A DNA stretch of 37,680 nt from JBBSEZ01 sp038239195 (GTDB lineage: Bacteria > Planctomycetota > Planctomycetia > Gemmatales > Gemmataceae), in NCBI GenBank assembly GCA_038239195.1, contig JBBSEZ010000032.1, forward strand, positions 1 to 37,680. The letters run 5' to 3'. Positions 1 to 7,770 of this stretch are shown here, one piece after another. How positions within the stretch are numbered: position 1 is the first letter of the stretch; the number at the start of each line of letters is the position of its first letter. Below the pieces are notes generated by a model, which saw nothing but the letters and a program-made list of their open reading frames with translations, was not told the origin of the DNA and searched no databases. Position numbers and translations under genes: made by a program.

Positions 1-57
1 AGGCGTATTGAGCGGCGTTCGCCAAACGCCAAGCAAGACGGGGAGGGGACAGGCGAG

Positions 58-181
58 TGGCAGTAGTTGGTTTGCTGTCGGCCGGCTCTCCTGAGCCGTC
101 CACCGCGCCGGGAGGGCTCTGGAGAGCCGTCCTACGAGGCGAGCCGTCCGACAAGCATGCCTTCTCCTGCCGGTCGCCTTA
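58..181 (-). repeat. Family-1 palindromic element, copy 1 (enlarged)
   Basis: On the minus strand this matches the elements at 21915-21999 and 31675-31762: a TAAGGCGACCGGCAGGA end, a short A/G-rich stretch, then a GGACGGCTC/GAGCCGTCC palindrome and a GTTGG/CTGCC end. This copy is longer because its central hairpin sequence occurs a second time (about 93-150) between the normal halves. The TAA at 181-179 that opens the element is also the stop codon of the neighbouring regulator gene. The repeat is directly visible by comparing the three copies. Calling it MITE-like or REP-like is inference. Confidence 0.75.
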
Positions 182-1573
182 TGCTTCGCCCTCGGCGGCG
201 CGCTCGGGCATCAGACCGTACTTCTTCATCTTCTTGTAGAGCGTCACTCGGCTGATGCCGAGCGCTTTGGCGGCACGCGATCGGCTGTAGCCGTTGTTGG
301 CGAGGGCCCGTTGGATCACGTTGCGCTCGAGCACCTCGCGGTTGTGCGACAGCGAGCCGGGCTGGCCGGCGCTGGGCAACGGCCGGGTGGGCGGTTGGTA
401 GTCGCGCACGGCCTGGGGCAGGTGCTCGAAGAGTAACTCGGGGCCGGTGCTGACGAGGACGGCCTGTTGGATGCTGTTTTCGAGCTGGCGGATGTTGCCC
501 GGCCAGGGGTAGGCCTCCACGGCGTCGAGGGCGCGCAGGCCGACGTCGAACAGGCCCTTGCGGAACTTGGTGTTGAAGCGCGCCGCCATGCCGCGCACCA
601 GCGGGGCGACGTCCTGCACCCGCTCGCGCAGCGGCGGCAGGTGGAACGACATGACGTTGAGGCGGTAGTAGAGGTCCTGGCGGAACTTGCCCTGCCGCAC
701 CGCCTCCTCGAGGTCCCAGTTGCTGGCCACGAGGACGCGCGCCACGCAGCGGCGCGTCTCGTTACTGCCGACCGGCTCGAACTCGCCCGTCTCGATGACG
801 CGGAGCAGGCTGGCCTGCTGCTCCAGGCCGAGCGTGTCGATCTCGTCCAGCAAAATCGTCCCCTGGCCCGCTGCCTCGAACTTGCCGATCTTCTTCTCGC
901 TGGCCCCCGTGAACGCCCCCCGCGTATGCCCGAAGAACGCGCTCTCGACCAGGTTGGCCGGGATCGCCCCACACGGCACCGTCAAAAACGGCGCCTTGGC
1001 GCGCGGCGAGCAGTCGTGCAGCAGGCGCGCCAGGTGCGTCTTGCCAGTGCCCGTCTCGCCCGTGAGCAGCACGGTCACATCGTGGAGGGCGGCCAGAGCC
1101 AGGCGATCGACCAGGGGCAGCAGCGAGGGCGTCAGGAGCAGGAGCCGGCGGGCGATGACGGCCTCGACTGACTCGGCCGGCACGGCGAGGAAGTCGCGCA
1201 CGTGGGCCAGGCGGTCGCGGAGGAACTGCACGAGCTTGCCGGCGTCGTCGGGCCAGCGCAAGCGCTGGGCGACGTAGGGGCCCAGGCCGCTGAGGCCCTT
1301 GCCGCGCGCCGCGTCCTCGCTCTCGATGAGGAGCAGGATGGCGGGCAGTTTCTGCAGGTAGATCTCCTGGACCAGTCGCAGGACGTGTTCCGACTCGGCC
1401 GGCGAGGCCGCGGCCAGGACCAGCAGCCCCTCGGTGTCGCGAGCCAGGTGGGCCCGAATGGCGCCGAGCGCGCAGTGGAAGGGGGCCTGCCCGAAGGCCT
1501 TGTGCAGGTGCGCCTGGATGCTGCTGGCGAGGCGCTGGTCGTCGGCCACGAGGGCAAGTCGGCTTCCGGTCAT
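179..1573 (-). CDS. Sigma-54-dependent (NtrC-family) transcriptional regulator with degenerate receiver
   Basis: A 464-residue bacterial enhancer-binding protein that would activate sigma-54 RNA polymerase by ATP hydrolysis. The AAA+ domain has Walker A GETGTGKT (172-179), the sigma-54-contacting GAFTGA loop (219-224) and Walker B ILLDE (240-244). A Fis-type helix-turn-helix ends the protein (about 424-450, with AAKALGISRVTLYKKMKKYG). Residues 1-125 fold-match a response-regulator receiver and keep the acidic pair D11-D12, but the expected phospho-aspartate strand reads LLVLAAASP with no Asp, so it is probably a pseudo-receiver. No histidine kinase is adjacent. The ATG at 1573 is preferred over an upstream in-frame start at 1645 because AGGGAG lies 4 nt before it. 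The stop codon falls inside a repeat element. The gene diverges from the hydrolase at 1767; the 193-nt gap must hold both promoters. Confidence 0.93.
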   Translation of the reverse strand: MTGSRLALVADDQRLASSIQAHLHKAFGQAPFHCALGAIRAHLARDTEGLLVLAAASPAESEHVLRLVQEIYLQKLPAILLLIESEDAARGKGLSGLGPYVAQRLRWPDDAGKLVQFLRDRLAHVRDFLAVPAESVEAVIARRLLLLTPSLLPLVDRLALAALHDVTVLLTGETGTGKTHLARLLHDCSPRAKAPFLTVPCGAIPANLVESAFFGHTRGAFTGASEKKIGKFEAAGQGTILLDEIDTLGLEQQASLLRVIETGEFEPVGSNETRRCVARVLVASNWDLEEAVRQGKFRQDLYYRLNVMSFHLPPLRERVQDVAPLVRGMAARFNTKFRKGLFDVGLRALDAVEAYPWPGNIRQLENSIQQAVLVSTGPELLFEHLPQAVRDYQPPTRPLPSAGQPGSLSHNREVLERNVIQRALANNGYSRSRAAKALGISRVTLYKKMKKYGLMPERAAEGEA

Positions 1574-1766
1574 CGAGCTCCCTGCGCTGGCACCCGGGAA
1601 AGGGGCGAGAGCGCGCAACGCTTCCGCGCGGCGGGCCACGCCCAAGCATTCGCCCGATTGTGGGGATTGTCAAGAAGAGGACCGCGACCCGCCCTCTGCT
1701 GCTGACAGGCCGGGCCCACTTTGGGATAATGCCTTCATGCACTGATCGCCGGCAAAGGGCCTCGTC

Positions 1767-2588
1767 ATGCGTCAGCCGCGCATCCTCACGTGTCCCCCGG
1801 ACCACTACGGCATCGAGTACGAGATCAACCCGTGGATGAAGCGCGAGCGCGGCAGCTCGCCCGCGCGCGCCCAGGCCCAGTGGCGGGGCCTCCACGAAGC
1901 GCTCGTCGGCCTGGGCGTGCAGGTCGAACTCATGGTCCCTCAACCTGGCCTGCCCGACCTCGTCTTCACCGCCAACGCGGGGCTGGTCCATCGACGGCGC
2001 TTCTTCAGCTCGCGCTTCCGCCACGAGGTGCGCGCCCGCGAGACGCCCCACTTCGACCGTTGGTTCGCCGAGCACGACTTCGCGGTCGAGCACCTTCCCG
2101 AAGGCATCTTCTTCGAGGGCGCCGGCGACGCCCTGTTCTGCGGCCCCACCCTGTTCGCCGGCTACCGCATCCGCAGCGACGTGCAGGGGCACCAGCACCT
2201 CGCCGCCCTCCTGGGCATTCAGGTGCTCCCGCTCGAGCTGGTCAGCCCCTACTTCTACCATCTGGATACCTGCTTCTGCCCGCTCGCCCCCGGCGAGGCG
2301 ATCTATTACCCCGGCGCGTTCGACTCCTATGGCCGCAAGGTCCTCTCCGCCCACGTCCCCAGGCTCCTGGAGGCCACCGAGGCCGAGGCCAACCGCTTCG
2401 GCTGCAACGCCGTGGTCGTCGGCAAGACGGTCGTGCTCAACGCCGGCTGCCCGCGCCTGGCGGCGGGGCTTACCCAGTGGGGCTACCGCACCGTCCCGGT
2501 CGAGCTCGACGAGTTCATCAAGTCCGGCGGCAGCGCCAAGTGCCTCACCCTGCGCCTCGATGGCGAAGACGCTGCCGTCTGGGCCTGA
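1767..2588 (+). CDS. Amidinotransferase/dimethylargininase-fold guanidine-modifying hydrolase
   Basis: A 273-residue single-domain protein of the DDAH/arginine-deiminase superfamily, which attacks a guanidine carbon with a Cys nucleophile. Visible motifs are DLVFTANAG (64-72, N70), FFEGAGD (115-121), HLDTCF (165-170) and GGSAKCLTL (254-262), giving a likely triad of C259, H165 and an acidic partner. The spacing of N70, H165 and C259 resembles the N-terminal domain of cyanobacterial arginine dihydrolase (ArgZ/AgrE) as well as dimethylargininase, so the product could be citrulline or ornithine plus ammonia; the substrate cannot be settled from sequence. There is no C-terminal ornithine-cyclodeaminase domain. 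It is probably cytosolic, with no signal peptide. The ribosome site is weak (AAAGGG about 10 nt upstream). It ends before the promoter of the next operon, so it is likely monocistronic. Confidence 0.85.
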   Translation: MRQPRILTCPPDHYGIEYEINPWMKRERGSSPARAQAQWRGLHEALVGLGVQVELMVPQPGLPDLVFTANAGLVHRRRFFSSRFRHEVRARETPHFDRWFAEHDFAVEHLPEGIFFEGAGDALFCGPTLFAGYRIRSDVQGHQHLAALLGIQVLPLELVSPYFYHLDTCFCPLAPGEAIYYPGAFDSYGRKVLSAHVPRLLEATEAEANRFGCNAVVVGKTVVLNAGCPRLAAGLTQWGYRTVPVELDEFIKSGGSAKCLTLRLDGEDAAVWA

Positions 2589-2615
2589 GCCTTCACCAGA
2601 AAAGCTACCATAGTG

Positions 2616-2644
2616 TTGACTTGACGCATAGTCTTGCCTAGACT
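2616..2644 (+). promoter_or_regulatory. Sigma70-type promoter of the SPFH operon
   Basis: TTGACT (2616-2621, one mismatch to TTGACA) is followed after exactly 17 nt by TAGACT (2639-2644, four of six matches to TATAAT). It lies just after the hydrolase stop codon and about 75 nt before the SPFH start, in locally AT-richer DNA. This is a sequence match only; the predicted start of transcription would be near 2651. Confidence 0.6.
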
Positions 2645-2719
2645 GTGAGTGTCGGGGACACTTCCACGCGACATCTCGAAGCTCTCACGGGGGCCTCCCC
2701 GCGGGGGAAGGAGGAGGGC

Positions 2720-3682
2720 ATGTTCGGCATCCGCTACTACAAGGCCGCACCGACGACCTACGTGCTTCAGTACGCGAACGGTCGGGTGCGGCAGGAGGGG
2801 CTGGGGCTGTCGTTCTTCTACTTCGCGCCGAACACCACGCTGGTGGCGGTGCCGGCGGGAAGCACCGACGTGCCGTTCATCTTCAACGAGACGACGGCGG
2901 ACTTTCAGGCGGTGACGGTGCAGGGGCACCTGACCTACCGCGTGGCCGACCCGAAGCGGTTGGCGGAGTTGCTCGACTACAGCCTGAAGCCGGACGGGAC
3001 GTATGCGTCGGACGGGCCGGAAAGGCTGCCGCTGCGGATCGCGCACGCCGCCCAGAACGCGCTGCGCGGCGAGGTGCAGCGCCGGCCGTTGCGGGCGACG
3101 CTCCTCGAAGCGGATGCCATCGCGGCGGCGGTGCAGCGGGCCCTGACGGAGGCGCCGGCGCTGGCGGCGGTGGGGGTGGAGCTGCTCGGGCTGGCGATTT
3201 TGGCGATCAAGCCGCAGCCGGAGACGTCGAAGGCGCTGGAGGCGGAGGCGCGCGAGCTGATCCTGCGCGAGGCGGACGACGCGACGTATTCGCGGCGCAA
3301 CAACGCGGTGGAGCAGGAGCGGAAGATCCGCGAGAACGAGCTGAACACGGAGGTGGCGGTCGAGGCCAAGCAGCGCGAGATCGAGGAGACGCGCCTGGCG
3401 GCCCAGATCGCGCTGGAGGAGCAGCGGCGGCAGTTGGTGACGACGGAGGCGGAGAATAGCAAGACGCGCTCCGACGCCCAGGCGTACGCCGTCAAGGCGA
3501 CGCTGGAACCGCTGGCGGCGCTCGACCCGAAGTCGCTCCAGGTGCTGGCGGCGCGCTCGGTCGATCCGCGGCTGATGGTGGCGATGGCCTTCCAGGAGAT
3601 CGCGGCCAACGCGACGAAGGTCGGCAACCTGAACATCTCGCCCGAGCTGCTGAATTCGCTCCTGGATCGCAACGGCCAGTGA
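2720..3682 (+). CDS. SPFH (band-7/stomatin-like) domain protein
   Basis: A 320-residue protein of the stomatin/prohibitin/flotillin superfamily, whose members build ring or cage scaffolds, usually on membranes. Residues about 15-190 form the SPFH domain (beta-rich start, then a strand-rich segment with VQGHLTYRVADPKRLAELLDY). Residues about 200-275 are a charged, Glu/Arg-rich helix typical of the SPFH coiled coil, and the C-terminus ends NISPELLNSLL. No hydrophobic N-terminal hairpin is evident, so membrane attachment is uncertain. ATG 2720 has a strong AAGGAGGAGG site (2708-2717); an in-frame GTG at 2645 is rejected because it would coincide with the promoter -10. It is the first gene of a tight operon with the NAD-kinase-like gene (23 nt gap) and the ADP-ribosylglycohydrolase gene. 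The biological role is unknown. Confidence 0.88.
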   Translation: MFGIRYYKAAPTTYVLQYANGRVRQEGLGLSFFYFAPNTTLVAVPAGSTDVPFIFNETTADFQAVTVQGHLTYRVADPKRLAELLDYSLKPDGTYASDGPERLPLRIAHAAQNALRGEVQRRPLRATLLEADAIAAAVQRALTEAPALAAVGVELLGLAILAIKPQPETSKALEAEARELILREADDATYSRRNNAVEQERKIRENELNTEVAVEAKQREIEETRLAAQIALEEQRRQLVTTEAENSKTRSDAQAYAVKATLEPLAALDPKSLQVLAARSVDPRLMVAMAFQEIAANATKVGNLNISPELLNSLLDRNGQ

Positions 3683-3705
3683 CGTTTCGCGAGGGAGGAC
3701 GTGCC

Positions 3706-4644
3706 ATGCGTTCGCAAGACAAGATCGTGGTCGTCACGCGCAAGACGCGCCTGGAGGAGCTGGTCGAGCGCTTCAACACCCGGCCGCAGGCGAAGTTCTA
3801 CATCGAGCACATGGGGCTCGACTTCACCGACTACGAGCAGGAACACGAAACCTACGTCAACGCGGTGAAGCGCCTGCGGCGCGACCTCGAAGCGCTCGGC
3901 CGAAAGTTGCAGCTCCTCGACTGGGGCTTCCTCCCCAACTTCGTGTTCGCCGCCAGCGACGTGATCGTGACCGTTGGGCGCGACGGGGTGGTGGTCAACA
4001 CGGCCAAGTATCTCGATGGCCAGCCCATCGTCGCCGTCAACCCCGACCCGGCGCGCAACGACGGCGTCCTGCTGCCGTTCCTGCCGACGACGGCGCCGGC
4101 CGGGGTGGCCCGGGTGCTCGAAGGGCGGGCGACGTGGCACGAGATCACCATGGCGGAGGCGCTTCTCAACGACGGGCAGCGCCTGCTGGCCTTCAACGAC
4201 TTCTACCTCGGCCAGCGCACGCACGTCTCGTCGCGCTACAGCCTCACCTGGCGGGAGCGCACCGAGCGGCAGTCGTCGAGCGGGGTGCTCGTTTCCACCG
4301 GCGCGGGCTCGACGGGCTGGTTCAGCTCGACGCAGAACATGGCGGCGGCCGTGACGAAGATGCTGCTGAAGGACGAAGCCCCGGCCCTGCCGCCGCTGCG
4401 GCTGGGCTGGGACGACCCGCGCCTGGCGTTCGTGGTGCGCGAGCCATTCCGCAGCCGTTCGTCCGACGTCCGCCTGGCGGCCGGGTTGCTGGAGCAGGGC
4501 GAGGAGCTGCGCCTGGAGTCGCACATGCCGGAGGGCGGGGTGATCTTCTCCGACGGCGTCGAGGCGGATACGCTGGCCTTCAACTCCGGCGCGGTCGCCA
4601 CGGTGCGGGCGGCCGGCAAGAAGACGAAGCTCGTGGCGAAGTGA
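3706..4644 (+). CDS. NAD kinase-like protein with altered GGDGT motif
   Basis: A 312-residue protein of the NAD(+)/NADH kinase fold, which normally phosphorylates NAD to NADP using ATP or polyphosphate. Recognisable elements are the nucleotide strand ASDVIVTVGRDGVVVNTAKYL (about 83-103), FNDFYLG (163-169, the position of the NE(V/F)xI motif) and GVLVSTGAGSTGW (193-205, equivalent to the STPTGSTAY segment). The catalytic GGDGT is here GRDGV: the aspartate (D93) is kept but the second Gly is Arg and the Thr is Val. This may change phosphate-donor or substrate use, or leave a binding-only protein. ATG 3706 follows GGGAGGA (3693-3699); a GTG at 3679 overlapping the previous stop is less likely. 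It sits between an SPFH gene and an ADP-ribosylglycohydrolase gene, 10 nt before the latter. Confidence 0.82.
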   Translation: MRSQDKIVVVTRKTRLEELVERFNTRPQAKFYIEHMGLDFTDYEQEHETYVNAVKRLRRDLEALGRKLQLLDWGFLPNFVFAASDVIVTVGRDGVVVNTAKYLDGQPIVAVNPDPARNDGVLLPFLPTTAPAGVARVLEGRATWHEITMAEALLNDGQRLLAFNDFYLGQRTHVSSRYSLTWRERTERQSSSGVLVSTGAGSTGWFSSTQNMAAAVTKMLLKDEAPALPPLRLGWDDPRLAFVVREPFRSRSSDVRLAAGLLEQGEELRLESHMPEGGVIFSDGVEADTLAFNSGAVATVRAAGKKTKLVAK

Positions 4645-4654
4645 GGGAAGGAGC

Positions 4655-5497
4655 ATGCTTGTCGAACTGGCCATCGGCGACGCCTATGGGGCGGGCTTCG
4701 AGTACGCCGACCTGCCGCGCCCGAACAGCCCTCAGGGGGCCCGCTACGTCCAGCACCCGCGCCACAAGGGCACCCGGCCCGGGATGTATACCGACGACAC
4801 GCAGATGAGCCTCGCCATCGCCGAACTGCTCGTCGAGGGGGCAACGTGGTCGCCGCGGAACGTCGCGGGGAAGTTCGTCGAGTGCTTCCACCGCGACCCG
4901 CGCGAGGGGTACGCGGGCAGCTTCTACCACTTCCTGCGCCAGACCACGACGGCCGACGATTTCCTCGACAACATCCGCCCGTACAGCGACAAGAGCGGGG
5001 CCGCCATGCGCGCCGGCCCGCTCGGCGTCCTCGACACCATCGGCACGGTGCTGGACCGCGCGCGCACCCAGGCGGCCGTCACGCACAACACGCCCGACGG
5101 CATCCATGCGGCGCAGGCGGCGGCGCTGATGACGCACTATTTCCTGTACGACCTCGGCCCGAAGGTGCGCCTGGGGGCGTTTCTCGAAGGGATGGTGCCG
5201 GGGCAGTGGTCGGTGCCGTGGCATGGGACGGTCAAGAGCAAAGGATGGATGAGCGTGCGCGCCGCCATCACGGCGGTTCAGCGCAACGACACCCTCGCCG
5301 CCTTGCTGCAAGCCTGCATCGCCTTCACCGGCGACGTGGACACCGTCGCCACCATCGCGCTGGCCGCCGCGTCGTGCAGCCACGAGTATCGCAACGACCT
5401 CCCCGCCCAGCTTTACCACGAGCTGGAGAACGGCGCTTACGGGCGCGACTACCTCGCCGAGCTCGACCGCCGGTTGCTCGCCCTCGCCGGGCGCTGA
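4655..5497 (+). CDS. ADP-ribosylglycohydrolase family protein
   Basis: A 280-residue all-helical ADP-ribosylglycohydrolase (DraG/ARH family), which removes ADP-ribose from proteins or small molecules using two Mg2+ ions. The metal-ligand motifs are present: YTDDTQM (45-51), SGAAMRAGPLG (114-124, equivalent to NGAxMR) and GDVDT (226-230, the DxDT motif). The N-terminal IGDAYGAGFEY also fits. The length is normal, so the enzyme is probably active. The start is fixed by GGGAAGGAG ending 3 nt before the ATG. It is the third gene of the operon. With an SPFH scaffold and an NAD-kinase-like partner it suggests an NAD/ADP-ribose pathway, though whether the substrate is a modified protein, nucleic acid or free ADP-ribose derivative is not shown. 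A 5+5 bp interrupted hairpin (CCGCA-CAGGC/GCCTG-TGCGG) follows near 5505-5560 and may end the transcript. Confidence 0.9.
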   Translation: MLVELAIGDAYGAGFEYADLPRPNSPQGARYVQHPRHKGTRPGMYTDDTQMSLAIAELLVEGATWSPRNVAGKFVECFHRDPREGYAGSFYHFLRQTTTADDFLDNIRPYSDKSGAAMRAGPLGVLDTIGTVLDRARTQAAVTHNTPDGIHAAQAAALMTHYFLYDLGPKVRLGAFLEGMVPGQWSVPWHGTVKSKGWMSVRAAITAVQRNDTLAALLQACIAFTGDVDTVATIALAAASCSHEYRNDLPAQLYHELENGAYGRDYLAELDRRLLALAGR

Positions 5498-6011
5498 GTC
5501 CTGCCGCACAGGCGAGCCGACTCTCACGGACATAAGAGATCGGCAGTCAGCCTGTCCTGCGGCCCTCGCGTCAAAACCTCTACCGGGGCCCGCGTGGCTG
5601 TTGCCAGCCCTGCGGAGGGGCCGGAGACAAGGGCGTCTACCACCCCCCGGGCTGGCGTTGCCGCCCAGGCCCACACCGCACGACGGCGGTGGGAGCGCGG
5701 GCCAGCCCGGCGGTTGGCAGGGGACCGAGGCCGGCGACGAGGCGCTCCGTCCCGGCCTCGGCTCGGGCGAGTGGAGTTACCCGGCCAAGAAGGGGCTGTC
5801 AATCCCACAAGGCCCAACCCGCCGGACCACGCCTTGCACGTCCTCGTTCGACTGCCTCGGCTCGGCCCCGGCAATCGACCGCTGTCGCTCTTTACGTGGT
5901 CCTCGCGCGCGGATATGGCTCATTCGCACCGGAAGAAGCGACAGCGGTCTTTTTCGGCGTGAGCCCCGGCACGATACGAACAGCCCCAACTCAACCAGGT
6001 AAAGGAAGCCC
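5498..6011 (+). other. Gene-free, strongly structured intergenic region
   Basis: No convincing protein gene lies in these 514 nt; the open frames here read as low-complexity Arg/Pro/Gly. The DNA is rich in inverted repeats: CCGGGCTGGC (5647-5656) with GCCAGCCCGG (5701-5710), then CCGAGGCCGG (5725-5734) with CCGGCCTCGG (5752-5761), and a possible terminator hairpin just after the upstream operon. The two 10-bp perfect stems follow one another within 115 nt. This could be a structured RNA, a repeat element or simply GC-rich spacer. The last 100 nt should hold the promoter of the TPR gene. Confidence 0.4.
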
Positions 6012-6950
6012 ATGACCTGTCGGACGTTTCTCTGCTGGAGCGTCATTCTCCTTGCCCCCACCCTGGGACGCGCCGACGCGAAGCAGGAGGCCGACGCCTT
6101 TCGCGCGCAGGGAGTGGCGAACCTCCAGAAGAAGGAATTCGACCGGGCCATCGCCGACTTCGACCAGGCCGTGCGACGGATGCCCCAGGAAGCCATGACC
6201 TATTGCTTGCGGGGTTGCGCCTACGCGGCGAAGCGAGACCTCGAGCGGGCGCTGACCGACTACAACGAGGCCATCCGCCTCGATCCGAAATTGGTATGCC
6301 TGTACGGCGAGCGGGCGACCGCCTACGTCATGAAGGGGGACCACGACCGGGCCCTCGCCGATTTCAACGAGGCCATCCGGCTCGACCCGGCCTATGCCCA
6401 CCTCTATTACGACCGGGGCCGCGTCCACGTGCTGAAGCAAGATTTCGGCCGAGCCTTCGCCGACTTCAGCGAGGTCATCCGTCTGAAGCCCGGGCATGCC
6501 GACGCTTACTGCGCACGGGGCTCCGCGGGCATCGCCCTGCGCAAGTACGCCGGCGCAGCGGCGGACTTCCAGGAAGCGGCCCGACTCGAACCGACGCTCG
6601 CCATGGCGCACGCCAACGTGGGCTTCTTGCTGGCCACGTGCCCGGAGGCCACCCTACGAGACGGCAAGCGTGCGGTGGGTTGCGCGCGGAAGGGTTGTGA
6701 GTTGACCCATTGGCAGCAGCCGGCCATGGTGAGCGTCCTTGCCGCCGCCTGCGCCGAGGCGGGCGACTTCCGCGGGGCCGTGAAGTGGGAGAAAAACGCC
6801 CTGGACCTGGCGGTTTCCGTGCCGACCGCGACGATCGACGAGATGCGAGGCCGGCTGCGACTTTACGAGGAAGGCAAGCCCTACCGGATCGGCGCGACGG
6901 TGCCAGAGGCCCGCGCCCTGACGCCCCCGCCCCCTCCGCCCGCGCCCTGA
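6012..6950 (+). CDS. Exported tetratricopeptide-repeat protein
   Basis: A 312-residue protein with a cleavable-looking leader (residues 1-22, hydrophobic core FLCWSVILLAPTLG, then ADA). Five clear TPR units of 34 residues follow (about 27-196), each carrying the FDRAIADFDQAVRRMP-type pattern with Ala/Tyr at the packing positions. The C-terminal third has weaker TPR-like helices and ends in a Pro-rich tail of seven prolines. TPR arrays bind other proteins; no enzymatic domain is present and the partner is unknown. The start is set by AAAGGAAG 4 nt before the ATG. It stands alone: 514 nt of spacer upstream and about 300 nt downstream. Such small secreted TPR proteins are numerous in planctomycetes, so this is a family-level call only. 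Confidence 0.9.
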   Translation: MTCRTFLCWSVILLAPTLGRADAKQEADAFRAQGVANLQKKEFDRAIADFDQAVRRMPQEAMTYCLRGCAYAAKRDLERALTDYNEAIRLDPKLVCLYGERATAYVMKGDHDRALADFNEAIRLDPAYAHLYYDRGRVHVLKQDFGRAFADFSEVIRLKPGHADAYCARGSAGIALRKYAGAAADFQEAARLEPTLAMAHANVGFLLATCPEATLRDGKRAVGCARKGCELTHWQQPAMVSVLAAACAEAGDFRGAVKWEKNALDLAVSVPTATIDEMRGRLRLYEEGKPYRIGATVPEARALTPPPPPPAP

Positions 6951-7191
6951 TGCCCCACCAGTTCCCGCAGAGCCGCGCGGGCGGGCCGGTCGGACACGCC
7001 GGCACCGCGGCGTCGGGTAGGGGCCGCGCACCCGGGTGGGGCCCGGCATCGGTCGGAGATCAACTCCAACCGAACGCCGCATCGACTGCCCCGCACCTGC
7101 GAACGGAGCGACGGAACGGCAAGCGCGAGCAGCGGTACGGAGCGGGGCAAGGGGCCTCCTGGTTGAGGCCGATGGCCTGATCCTGCCCGCA

Positions 7192-7251
7192 GGCGCCCTC
7201 GTGGGGGACGGGGAAACAGGAGGGCGCCGGCCGGCCCGCGCTGGCGCCCTC
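7192..7251. terminator. Pair of overlapping hairpins between two convergent genes
   Basis: GGCGCCCTC occurs at 7192-7200 and again at 7243-7251, and its complement GAGGGCGCC lies between them at 7220-7228. The centre can pair perfectly (9 bp) with either side but not both. The right-hand hairpin is followed by CTTT on the plus strand and starts 2 nt beyond the stop codon of the minus-strand gene at 7253, so it is well placed as a terminator in either direction. The rest of 6951-7252 holds nothing recognisable. Confidence 0.5.
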
Positions 7252-7252
7252 T

Positions 7253-7537
7253 TTAGTCCCGCATGCCCCCCGCAACCCAGAGCACGAGTCGAGCGCGGTC
7301 GGCGTCCTCGAGACCGCGGATTGCCTCCTTGATGCGGTCCAGCGCCGAGAGAGGGGCCCCGGACGAAGGGGACCGCGGCGGCGCCGCGTCAGCGGGCGGG
7401 GCCTGCGCCAGCGAGGGGACGCGCCGCGTCGGGGACGACGTCGCCAGGCCCTCGCCTGCCTGCTCGCTCTCCTCCTGGGCTAGCTGCTCGGCGTCCGTCT
7501 TCCACCTCGCCAGCAGCTTCATGTCGTAGGCGCTCAT
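7253..7537 (-). CDS. Small hypothetical protein
   Basis: A 94-residue frame, not recognised as a named family. The N-terminus (MSAYDMKLLARWKTDAEQLA) and C-terminus (LDRIKEAIRGLEDADRARLV) look like real helical protein, separated by a low-complexity Ala/Pro/Ser linker (about 33-65). The open frame continues upstream to 8035 but passes through a palindromic repeat, so ATG 7537 is preferred; GGAG lies 4 nt before it. A perfect hairpin follows the stop codon directly, as expected of a transcribed unit. Whether the protein is made is uncertain, and no function can be offered. Confidence 0.45.
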   Translation of the reverse strand: MSAYDMKLLARWKTDAEQLAQEESEQAGEGLATSSPTRRVPSLAQAPPADAAPPRSPSSGAPLSALDRIKEAIRGLEDADRARLVLWVAGGMRD

Positions 7538-7770
7538 TTTGCTCCGGTCCACGACCGCCAGCCGGGCCGCCCACTCCGCCGCGGCCTCGCCCTCGCGCCT
7601 CCTGTGCTTATCCACCTCCGCCCCCTGTTCGTGTCGGGTGCCCTTTCCCCCAATTCCCTGTTCCGCCAGCGCCACGGCGGCCTCCCCGGGCCTGGCGGCC
7701 AGTTCCCGGCTTGAGATCGACTCCTGCAACTTGCGTTCCCTGTCTTCCCAGATTCTTGCAGGAGGCCCTT

